Shown here one piece after another: positions 11,071 through 23,122 of a stretch of DNA of 64,000 nucleotides. A program made the position numbers and the translations under genes. This DNA is from Latrodectus hesperus (taxonomy: Eukaryota > Arthropoda > Arachnida > Araneae > Theridiidae): contig CM075857.1 of the NCBI GenBank assembly GCA_037975125.1, positions 94,730,214 through 94,794,213 of the forward strand, written 5' to 3'. The first letter of the stretch is position 1, and every line of letters starts with the position of its first letter. The notes beneath the pieces are model-generated. The model was not told the DNA's origin and made no database searches. It saw nothing but the letters and a program-made list of their open reading frames with translations.

Positions 11071-11378
11071 TTTTTTTCCAACGGTGGGCACTTGAGGGTT
11101 GAACCTTATGCCACAACAAGGCCAGAAACTGCTACTCATTTGTCGTTACCCAGCGGGCACCTGTGAACCAAGTCACGGAGGCGAGTAGCGTTACCCGCGT
11201 CATACCACCACAAACCCGTTTATAGGGTGGGCCACATTCATACATCATCACGGAAGAAAGGATAGAGAAACACAGAAAGAACAGAGAAAGAAAGTAACAT
11301 CCATGCCCGAGCCGGGATTCGAACCCAGGACCCACAGCTCAGGAGTCAGGAGCGCTAACCACTGAGCCATCGGTCGGC
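11071..11378 (-). repeat. tRNA-derived SINE, family B
   Basis: Minus-strand SINE of about 308 bp. The head has a tRNA-like A box (CTCAGTGGTTAGCGCTCC) and B box GGTTCGAATCC. The body first resembles family A and then differs, with a GACGCGGGTAACGC block and a tail ending in CAACCCTCAAGTGCCCACCG. A 15-bp duplication with two mismatches flanks it (11056-11070 and 11379-11393). The open frame at 11132-11335 is an accident of the SINE body. Confidence 0.85.
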
Positions 11379-11393
11379 GTTTACTCATTTCTT

Positions 11394-13702
<2,309 letters not shown>

Positions 13703-14218
13703 ATGTTTTTGATCAGTAATTTCATAGTACCTGCACCTATATGTATTTTCATAAGCACTTTTATGAAACAGACATTTTGATTAAAAAAACCTATTCTTTA
13801 ATTTCAACGAAGTTTGTTTGTTTAAAATGATTATATTCACAAAGAATTTATTTAAATTAGTAAAGTTTAAATGGAGTTTAATTTATTTTTAAGTGGAATT
13901 AATTTCAATTAAAAGTTTTATTTGAGGGAAATATAAAAAATATATTTTTTGTTCTCTACATTAATTCCAATTTCCAATAAAAAGATTTTTAAGAAAATGA
14001 TCTAACAGATGTAATCAAATTTTCAAAACAACATTCACTCAATACGAATTTCACTTTAATGTAGATGATATTCGATTTTTACATCTGAAAAATATGAAAT
14101 TTAAATTTAAGTTCCATTTATTTGTTTAATGGGGACTAAAATTAAAATTAAAATAAATAAGAATTGTGTAAATGCCACAAAAGTTTTTTTCTTATGTTTA
14201 AGAGAAACAGAAAAATAC

Positions 14219-14429
<211 letters not shown>

Positions 14430-14461
14430 CACAATAATGCATTTAAGTATTATTTAATTTT

Positions 14462-14873
14462 TGTTGCTCGGTGGCTTAGTGATAGTGTTTCACGCTCCCC
14501 ATGCTGCATACGTTTGAGATTCGATCCTCGGTCTGGGCATGTTCGATTTAGCCTTTCATCCCTTCGGTGGATCTATAAGCAAGCACACGTGGGAGCTAAA
14601 CACTAGGAATTTCGCGTGGGCTGATTATCAAATTGAGACATATGCTTCGCACCACAGGGCTTGGTTTGGTTGTTTAAAGTGTATTCCGAACCACTACAAA
14701 CATCCATGCCCAAGGTGGGATTCGAACCCACGAACTGTTGAACCGAAGGCAAGAGCGCTAACCATTCGGCTACCAGCTCGGCTCGTACCACAGGGCCTTT
14801 CGATAACTAAAACTGAGATGGGAACTGTAGGCCAAGGCCCACATAGGCTGTCATGATACAGCGTTTAGTTCAT
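14462..14873 (+). repeat. tRNA-derived SINE, family C, carrying a nested SINE
   Basis: The plus-strand head GCTCGGTGGCTTAGTGATAG and B-box-like AGATTCGATCC start the element. The body resumes after the nested copy with CCTTTCGATAACTAAAACTG and ends near 14873. A perfect 14-bp duplication (TATTATTTAATTTT) flanks the whole at 14448-14461 and 14874-14887. Removing the inner insertion and one inner duplication gives an element of about 276 bp. Confidence 0.85.
14661..14783 (-). repeat. Short tRNA-derived SINE nested in family C copy
   Basis: A 123-bp minus-strand element. The tRNA head has A box GTAGCCGAATGGTTAGCG and B box GGTTCGAATCCC, followed by a very short body ending near 14661. It is flanked by a 13-bp duplication with one mismatch, CG(C/T)ACCACAGGGC, at 14648-14660 and 14784-14796. 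It is therefore younger than the SINE around it. The open frames on both strands here are chance. Confidence 0.85.
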
Positions 14874-14887
14874 TATTATTTAATTTT

Positions 14888-15660
14888 CATGAAAAAAAAA
14901 TTATCACCAGTTTTTCTTGTAAAAACACTTGGCAGTAAATTTTGCAAACGAAATGAAGAAAGTGGGTGTTTGAATATGCATGCAGCAAATTTTTCTTCTA
15001 TTATATAATTTTTTACTTTGGAAAAAATTTGTTGGAAATTCTATTTGATTTTCACTTTTTACTGCAAAATATTTTATTTTCCTTATACTTTTTATGTGTA
15101 TACTCTTTTAAATTTTATATAACAGCACTATTTATATACTTCTCTTTGTGTGAACTCTAGTTTGTGTGTTTGTTTTAACGAAAATCAATTGCAAATCTAA
15201 GCAAATTAATTTCTAAATTAAAATTTATTATAAAATATTACTTATTTTAATATATCATGTTTTAAAATGCTGAAAACTTTGTATTTCTTTAAATACCTTT
15301 AAATGTTAACAATTTTAAACCTTAAAACAGAAAATGATTTTTTGTGTTTTAAAATTCCCAATTTTCCTGGGATTAAGTCTGAAAAAATGGTTTTATTTAA
15401 TTTTCTACGAAGTGATCTACCTAAGAAAAATCATTGTAATGATTTTATTTATTGATTCATTGTTTTGAATTTCTTACTTTTTTATAAACTTTTTGATGTG
15501 ACATTTATTTTTTAGATCCATACCTTCTGTAGAAGATCTCATTGATTTTTTTTCATTTTTAGAAGTAGTTTCTAGCAGCAACCATTAGGTAAAAAAAATT
15601 TGTGAACAGTTAAAATGAAATAAGGTTGTATCTAACATCAAAATTTTACAGAACAAATTT
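14888..15660. other. AT-rich sequence with no supported gene
   Basis: A 64-codon Phe/Tyr-rich frame at 14966-15160 reflects T-rich composition. No motif or repeat boundary was found. Confidence 0.5.
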
Positions 15661-16045
15661 TCATTGCCCTCACAAAAAATTAATTTTATGCTCAAAAATT
15701 TTGAAATTAATGGTAGTGCGTTTATAGTACGTCATTCAAAAGCCTAACTTAACTGGATATTGTCTGAAAATTTTTGATTATGCACTCAAAAACTTCTAAG
15801 TTAATCATGCAGCTTTTGTAGTTGGTATCTTAAAGTACAAATTTAACTGATTAAAAATTTATTTTTAATCAGTTAAATTTAACTGATTTACTAAACAAAT
15901 TTAACTGATTAAAGTCTGAAAAGTTTTGATTACACTCAAAAGCAATGACTTTTATGCACAAAATCTTCGAAGTTAATGACAGAGTTTCTGTGGTTGATAT
16001 CTAAAATTACAAATTTAACGGATTAATGTGGGAAACATATTTTGG
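15661..16045. repeat. Diverged repeat block with a 19-bp hairpin
   Basis: Three weakly similar segments start near 15688, 15780 and 15953. Each reads roughly ATGC-CTCAAAA, then AAGTTAAT, then a GTAG/GTGG-TTGATATCT-like block. AAATTTAACTGATTAAA recurs four times in direct or inverted orientation. Arms 15839-15857 and 15862-15880 form a perfect 19-bp inverted repeat with a four-base loop. This is either a decayed tandem duplication or an old foldback element. Confidence 0.45.
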
Positions 16046-16271
16046 GATAGTTTGACCATTCAAAACTTATTGCCTTACGAGTAATCTTTTGATAAGATAG
16101 TGGGTCATATCTACATGATGCAAAGGAAAAAAAACAGAAAAACTTAAAATGCAAAATTAATTAACAAAACTTAATGAAACAAAGGGTAATCTTTCCAATA
16201 TGCGTATGCAGTAAACAGAAACACAATATATACCTATATTATTTAATTTTGGGGATTACTGAATCTACAGC

Positions 16272-16566
16272 TATTCATTCATTCATTCATTCATTGTCGT
16301 GTGCCAGCCAGGCTGGCAATATGGGGTGCGCTGCTCCACTTTTGCAACTGAACCGTATTTTGGTGTGGAGTCCGACTTCCTCAGTACATACATGCCATAG
16401 GGACCCGTTTATAGGGTAGGCAACCATTCACACTTCATTCATACAAGGAAAGGACAAAGACAGGATAGATAGAGAGAGAAAGTACATCCATGCCAGAACC
16501 GGGATTTGAACCCAGGACCTCCTTATCCGCAGTCAGGCACGCTGACCACTAGACAAGTTGGTCGGC
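16272..16566 (-). repeat. tRNA-derived SINE, family A, full length
   Basis: A minus-strand copy with all family blocks, ending in five ATTC units that form the 3' tail (16273-16292). The B box is slightly decayed (GGTTCAAATCC). It is flanked by the 9-bp duplication ATCTACAGC at 16263-16271 and 16567-16575. Confidence 0.93.
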
Positions 16567-16575
16567 ATCTACAGC

Positions 16576-17104
16576 CATGATAAGCCCAAATGGGCTTTTT
16601 ATTATTTATTCACTAATCTATTCACTTCAGCTTCTATTACTGATTATTTTACTCTATTGAGAAAGTTTAATTATACTATTCTTTAATTAAATGGTTCATT
16701 TGGCACAAAATAACAAAACAAAAGAACATAGCAATTCGAGTTCATAACTCTTTTGATACATTTTAACCTGAAATTTATCAGGACAAGTCTAATGCAAGAT
16801 AAAATCAGCAACAAAAATTTTTTAATTGATTACGATATATTAATTATAAACTCACGTTTAATATATTTTAAATATGATAAAAATAATCTATGATTAAATT
16901 TTGATTAATCTATAATTAATAAATTAATGAAAAAATCTATAATAATGATTAAATAATATAATATGAAAAAGGATATAAGCATTTGAATTTTAATGTAAAC
17001 AATTAATTATGAACTGACCATGTATCGTATGATCGATTTGTCTCTCATAGAATTTTTTTTCATGTTCAAAAAAATTGGAGATACTACTATTTTTCTTTTT
17101 TTTA
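16576..17104. other. AT-rich sequence with no supported gene
   Basis: No frame or motif was recognised. The segment ends at the T-rich stretch that is the poly-A tail of the following LINE fragment. Confidence 0.5.
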
Positions 17105-17411
17105 ATATCAAGCCTTTATTGAAAAAAAATTTTTAATATTTATTTTTTTATACCTACGCCCGACCTTGGTTTTTCAACCATCAGTCTCTGTCGGGCAGCC
17201 CAATACAATCTTGAGGTGAATGAAAAGTCATCTTCCGCAGAATTTCTAACTGCGACGTCCGAAAGTCCAGGGCAAGTGTAAAGGTGGTCACCAGTCATGT
17301 TCTCTAGTCCACAAAAAGGGCAGATCGGAGAGTCCTTCAAACCCAAACGGTGAAGGTGTTTTTGCAGATAATCATGCCCAGTTTTAAGGCGAAAATTTGC
17401 CACTCCCACAT
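17097..17411 (-). mobile_element. 5'-truncated non-LTR retrotransposon tail with poly-A
   Basis: The last 80-odd codons of a LINE polyprotein, on the minus strand. The frame reads VANFRLKTGHDYLQKHLHRL and then a complete C-X2-C-X8-H-X3-C zinc motif (CPFC at residues 30-33, H42, C46 of the frame starting at 17409). It ends at 17140. Downstream are AATAAA at 17116-17121 and an A run at 17097-17104, so the copy ended in poly-A. The GHDYL-HLHRLGL phrase is typical of the region after RNase H in jockey/I-type elements. No clear target duplication was found. Only the tail survives. Confidence 0.75.
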
Positions 17412-19461
17412 GAAAAATAAAAGTAAAATATACGAGTCATCACCTAATATAATCAACACTTTCAAGTGTATCATTCTTATTTTTACTTTTGGTGAAGAAT
17501 AATACAAAAAGTCAACATAATTTCAATTCCTTTTTAGAACTTTAGAAAAGGGCTAACGATTTAAAATCTCTATATATTCGTATTTACTAATTTCATAAAA
17601 AAAAATTCAAACGATCTTTTTTAAAGGAAAACGATTTTAAATGAAACTTTGAAGCTTTCTACATCACCCCCAAGAAGCTACTGACATCAGTTTATCAAAT
17701 TATCAGTATTCGAGTATGAATTACCCATGAGCTTTAATATTTTTAAGGCAAGCGACGCATTAGTATTCTGTAAATGTCTGGGATTTGCAGCGGTGAAAAT
17801 AACGAAGGGAATTCGTGCGCTGCATCAGAAAATAAATTATTGAATGTCTAACAGAAACTAAGTAACGACTGTTTGGAAAATGCGTTTTGCATCGAATATT
17901 TCCTTACGTCGAATCGATTGTGTTTCATTATATCTTCTCTTCATTTCAGTTCGATCGCACTTTTTTTTCAAAAATTCAAATTTTTTACTTGAATAATAAA
18001 AAAAAAGATCACAAGAATTTTTTAAAAATATAAGTAGATAGATTTTTTATTTTGAATTTTAATTTAAATAAACATTTTTGTTCTAACTTTTTTGGAAAAA
18101 TTTTTGTAATATTCCTTAATTAATTCATCTCAATGCAAAATTTTGTCATTTTACAAACGCATCTGTAAAAAACATTTATGCCTGTTAATAAAGTAACTAT
18201 GAATTTGAGAATATACTCACTGTGAAAAATAAAGAATTGATTTAATTTTAGTTGGTTTTTGTAATGATGTTTTGGAGATCAAGGTATAAAATACTATGAA
18301 ATCGCTTTTATTAGTTTTAGAAATCGCTTTTATTCTTATTTAGGAAGAATTGAAAGTTTCCTTTTTCAATAAATTTCAAATTTTTATAAAAGATACCGCA
18401 TTAGTATTAATTATTCATAATTTAATATTGCCTTTCTTTTTGAAAAACTAATTAATTTTTTGCAAGAAAGAAAAAAGAAAGAAATAGAATTCACTTCAAT
18501 AAATGAAATTACTCTTTAGAACTTTGTAAAAAGCAAGGTATATCAGGACACTTATATAAATATAAATAAAATGTATTTAAATAAATGAATATTATTTTAA
18601 TATACCATTTTCTTAAAAACATAAAAGTATAACTATTCTTTGTTTTATTAATCTATTGAAGATTCAACTGTTAAAAAAGACGCATAGAATTATAGACTAC
18701 AACCGTTAGTTTTCTTTGAGACTTAAATAGCCATAGACAAAGTCTATGCATTTCTCAAACAATGTTCTGCGCACATATCAACTAATAAAAACTATTGCAT
18801 TGCCCATATAAATGTACTACTAATAATACACAAACCCACAATATTACATTTCATTTTAAAGTAATTTAAACTTTATTTGTAGTACTATAAAACTCTTAAC
18901 ATATTTTAAAGATATGTATCTGAATACATATTTTTAAAATATGTTAAGAAGAAATCTGAAGAAATAATTTAATAAAAATTATAATATTTCAAATAATTTT
19001 TTTCTTTTTTAATCATTTTATTTATTAATAAAGAATAAAATGTTAAATGCTTTTGCAAAATTTATCAAAATTAAATAGTGAATACAAAGCATTTAATTTT
19101 TTTAGAACTATAACTTAACTTAAGAATTAACAAATATAGTGAAAACTTAATAAATAAACTTAATAAATAAGTTTTATTTGTATTTATTTATTTTAAATAA
19201 CTTAATATAATTTATAAAACTTAATAAATAAGTTTTCCGTAAAAAGCAAAAACTGTTGTAACGAAAAAAATCTTAAAAATTAATTAATTAAAGAAGTGAT
19301 ATATTATTCATTAATTAATTTTATCTTTGATTCGGGGTAGGTTATATTCTCAAGAAGAAATATTCTGTCAGTAACTTCAATAAAAGAGCAAGTAAGTTTT
19401 ATAAAGTTTGATTTTAATTAATATTGTGGATAGGCACTGCAAATAGTAAAATCAAATAATA
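17412..19461. other. AT-rich sequence with no supported gene
   Basis: A patch near 17640-17950 has slightly higher GC. Otherwise it is AT-rich with the hairpin at 18895-18948. No coding or repeat family was identified. Confidence 0.5.
18895..18948. repeat. Imperfect 25-bp inverted repeat (hairpin)
   Basis: CTTAACATATTTTAAA at 18895-18910 pairs perfectly with 18933-18948. The inner nine bases pair with one mismatch, leaving a loop of about four bases. Confidence 0.75.
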
Positions 19462-19472
19462 TTGTAGTTTAT

Positions 19473-19756
19473 TCATTCATTCATTGTCGTGTGCCAGCTA
19501 GGGTGGCAACATGGGGTGCGCTGCTCCACTTTTCCAACTGAACCCTATTTTGGTGTGGAGTCCGACTTCCTCAGTACACACATGCCATAGGGACCCGTTT
19601 ATAGGGTAGGCAACCATTCACACTTCATTCATACAAGGAAAGGACAAAGACAGGATAGATAGAGAGAGAAAGTACATCCACGCCCGAACCGGGATTCGAA
19701 CCAAGGACCTCCTTATCCGTAGTCAGGCACGCTGACCACTAGACAAGTTGGTCGGC
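19473..19756 (-). repeat. tRNA-derived SINE, family A, full length
   Basis: A minus-strand copy with ATTC-type tail, all body blocks, intact B box GGTTCGAATCC and the GCCGACCAACTTGTCTAG head. The duplication TTG(T/C)AGTTTAT flanks it at 19462-19472 and 19757-19767, with one mismatch. It is nearly identical to the 16.3-kb copy, so both are fairly young. Confidence 0.94.
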
Positions 19757-19767
19757 TTGCAGTTTAT

Positions 19768-20910
19768 ATTCATATAGAATTAAATAATTAAACATAAGTT
19801 TTGTATTCTTGAGATTTGGACTTAGTTAAAAATATGGATACTATCGAAATTTTAAAATGTATTCATTTTCACTTATGATTATCAAGATTATTGTGTATTG
19901 GTGATATTTATTATAAAATTATAATATTCAACCAAAATTTATATAATCCAAATACAAGATACTAGCGCAAGGGAAAATCTAACACATATGTAGATTCTGG
20001 AATGGCAACAAAAAATTTGCTATTTTGAAAAACTTTGAAAGAAATAAATTTGTAATCTTTATTAAAAAGCTATCCAGATATATATATTGGAATTATAGTA
20101 ATTTTGCTGCTTTATTATTAGAGTTACTTTAAACTTTCTGTTTTCTCATATTGATCATCGATTCTCAATTGTTAAATAATATATTGAATCACAAAATCTC
20201 TTAACATTTCATATCATGACATTGGCTCACTATATAATGCACGTAATCAACATACACAAAGTTAATAAATGCAATTTAATTAAGGTACAAAAATTGTACT
20301 CAGACATTTTGATTAAATGAACAATCAATTACAATTACGCAGTTTATATTTATAAATACGTAATATAATATTGCTGGTTTTGATTCCAAAAAATAACACG
20401 TATATTGAGAATTGCATGCACAAAGTTAAATAGCTTTTTATATATATATATTTAACATAAAAATTAAAATTTTGCAAATTTTATTTAAAATACACTTGCG
20501 TTTTCAATGAGTATGAAATGCTGATATTAAATATTTGTTTTACATTAACGTAAATTTGATTTCTTCACCCAAATTTTTTCTTAAAAAAAGTCAAATTTTA
20601 AATAAAATGTCTTATTTTAATGTAAATCATTTAAAAAAAATCTTACTTCAATAAAATATTTTAATATTTCAGATTAGTTTTCATTTCTGTTACAAAAATA
20701 TGCCATTAACTTTTGAACTCGTAAGATATTTTTTTTATGTTTTATCAATCAATAAATTTTCAATAAATATATTTTTAAGGAATTTTTATTTTATTTTTTC
20801 TGTGAATTCCTTTTAAAAACTTTTATATTCAACACATCATTATATTGATGAATATTGATGACAGTATAGTTAATCCAACTTTCAAAATTTAATTTTTAAT
20901 TTTATACTTT
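19768..20910. other. AT-rich sequence with no supported gene
   Basis: Nothing beyond composition and a short TA run near 20437-20452. Confidence 0.5.
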
Positions 20911-20913
20911 AAT

Positions 20914-21035
20914 ATAATGTATATCGATGTATGTATATCGATTTTTATATTAAAATAATAATCGATATACATTATACATTACATTATATATTTAATATTC
21001 ATTATATATTTTATATATAATGTATATCGATTTTT
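20914..21035. repeat. Repeated GTATATCGAT words in both orientations
   Basis: GTATATCGAT occurs near 20919, 20933 and 21022, and its complement at 20961-20970. The arms 20931-20943 and 20960-20972 form a perfect 13-bp inverted repeat. The intervening DNA is TA-rich. It may be a decayed palindrome; function is unknown. Confidence 0.45.
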
Positions 21036-21359
21036 AAAATATCTGTACCAATCGTAAAAATAGATTCCTATCATCATATTTTTCAAAACGATTTCTTCTA
21101 AAATTATATATTTACCAATCGCAGGTCTTTACACTTATGATATATCGAAACGTTGAATCGATTTAACCAATCACGTATCTACTTACAACATTAAATAGAA
21201 AAATGTTTTTCTTTCTTTAATGGCGTAAATGAAAATTAAAGTTCCATTACGAAAATAAAATTCTGCAATTATTTTTGTTTCCTATTTTTATATTTTCTTA
21301 TTTTGCTTATTACTGCCAACGAAAAAAACCGAACCATTTCTGCAACATATAATTTTTGT
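21036..21359. other. AT-rich sequence with no supported gene
   Basis: No motif or frame is supported. Confidence 0.45.
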
Positions 21360-21800
21360 TACCATTTTCCAATAATGGCTTCTTTTCGAGTTCGCTGCTG
21401 CAACAATGAACACAACAAAAGCATTATTTCCCAGAATGCACTTCTGCATCGCTTTGAGCAAACGATATCGTTTTTTAATGCGTTGTCGAGAGGGCGTCCA
21501 ATCGATTCTGCCCGGAGGGCGCGAAACAAATTAGCGCGCGAGCGCCTAATTCCACGTGCATATTTTACCTTTTATTCTCATTTGCTTCTTCTTTTAAATT
21601 GTTTATGGAAACAAAAGAGAATTCAGTTTAATTTCGGAGCGCTTCGCATCATAACAAATAAGTAAACAGAACTAGGAATTTTCCTCCTGACTCATCCTCC
21701 CGCTTTGGAAGAGCTTTTCCCCTCTTTTAGGGAAAAAAAGCAAACAAAAAAGGGAATTGTGCAGGGAAGCAGCATAAAAGAATACTTCTGACGTCGTTTA
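21360..21800. other. GC- and CpG-richer island
   Basis: A sharply GC-richer segment. Bases 21485-21560 contain many CpG, with GCGCGCGAGCGCC near 21533. Two SOX-like AACAATG/ACAAAAG words lie at 21401-21420. The 120-codon frame at 21303-21665 starts at a non-ATG codon and shows no domain. A host regulatory element is the simplest guess. A short first exon with 5' UTR cannot be excluded. Confidence 0.3.
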
Positions 21801-22405
21801 TTTTTAACCCTTCAACGCACACATCTGTGCCTGAGCAAAAAGAAGGGAGAGATTTGCTGTTATTCTGCAGACTTTATCCCTTTAATAAAACATGAATTTT
21901 TAAATAAAAGCGTTAAAGTGTTAGGAGAAAGAAAGTAAAAAAAGGGAGAAAAAAAGGGGAGGGATTGTGCCTTATATTTTTTAATTTCCTCCTCCTTTGT
22001 TCTCGTTGTTTGACTTGCCTGTTGTTAGGGAATTTGATTTTTTTTTTATTTTATGTTCAGGTAAATTTATGACTTGATGTACAACAGACTTGATAACTTT
22101 ATTGAAGGAATTTGCTGTAATACCATGCATTAAATTGAATTTACATTTATTCAACTTATCTACTAAAACCGAATCAACATTTGCAACGACTAAAAACCAC
22201 AAAAAGTAATAAAATAGAAGAGTAAATAAGTAATAAATATTCATGCCTTGTTTATATTGTTCATAAATTTCTGTAACAAACATTAATGCTTATGTTGGGT
22301 GTTAAAATGGTAAAGCTTTTATTTTAATTTCAAATATTGTAAAAGCTTGATTTATGATTAAATGCTACATTTTTGTAAAAGAATCAGATTTTTTATTCGT
22401 TTGTT
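21801..22405. other. AT-rich sequence with no supported gene
   Basis: A purine-rich stretch lies at 21925-21965 (GAAAGAAAGTAAAAAAAGGG type). The 100-codon minus frame at 21981-22283 has no recognisable domain. Confidence 0.45.
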
Positions 22406-22740
22406 TATGGTTGGTTGGTGCCGCATCTAATTAAGTCAAATGGATTCGTGACTGCCGATGACGGCTGTAACCTGCTTCATTATGTTCCTTGTACAGAGAT
22501 CGCCATCAAATGGGTATTCTCCGTTGTTGTTGAGAGATGTTATTGAGAGATATTGGTGGACTATTGAAAATATGACTTGGAGAGAGTTCTTCGTCAGGAC
22601 ATATGTCCTTGTATTGTCTACATTTATCTTCGCGCCACCGAAGTGGCCTGTTCCAATTGTCTCTGTTGGAATCAATCTTGCATATTTGTTGATCCTCCTC
22701 AATAGTTTTCCCTTAAAGTCGATATTTGGCAATGACGTTT
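22406..22740 (-). mobile_element. Decayed LINE 3' fragment
   Basis: The minus strand carries phrases typical of LINE C-termini in two frames. One is a cysteine/histidine segment reading CPDEELSPSHIFN. It is followed, one frame off, by GDLCTRNIMKQVTAVIGSHE and a stop at about 22436. The 3' end then reads GCGGCACCAACCAACC, a short AACC-type tail. I recall similar ELSPSHIF-CPAI endings in spider LINEs. The 5' end is fuzzy, no target duplication was found, and the copy is frameshifted. Confidence 0.45.
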
Positions 22741-22775
22741 ATATTGTCGATTGTAACGTGGCATTTGGATTTCAT

Positions 22776-22777
<2 letters not shown>

Positions 22778-22814
<37 letters not shown>
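22778..22814. repeat. (TA)n microsatellite
   Basis: A short alternating TA run that leads into the complex array downstream. Confidence 0.95.
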
Positions 22815-22818
<4 letters not shown>

Positions 22819-22825
22819 TTATATT

Positions 22826-23122
22826 GATAGTATAGACGAGAGATAGAGAGAGAGTGAGAGAGAAAGATGGACAGACAAACAGACAGATAGGTAGGTAGGT
22901 AAATGGATACATATGTAGATAGAGAGGGAGACAGACAGAGAGATAGATATATATATAGAGAGAGAGAGAGATCGATAGATAGAGAGAGAGAAAAAGAGAG
23001 AGAGAAGAGAAAGAGAGAGAGCGAGAGAGATAGAAAGATGGACAGACAGACAGATTGGTAGGTAGGTAAATGGATAGATATGTAGATAGAGAGAGAGACA
23101 GACAGGTGGATAGATAGATGTT
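22826..23122. repeat. Complex GA/GATA/GACA/GGTA array with internal duplication
   Basis: Mixed tetranucleotide and GA repeats. A block starting GAAAGATGGACAGAC occurs twice, near 22861 and 23032, about 171 bp apart, with the same order GACAGA, GGTAGGTAGGTAAATGGATA, GTAGATAGAGAG. The array has therefore been duplicated once as a larger unit. The Ser/Leu-rich minus-strand frame across it is not a gene. Confidence 0.9.
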
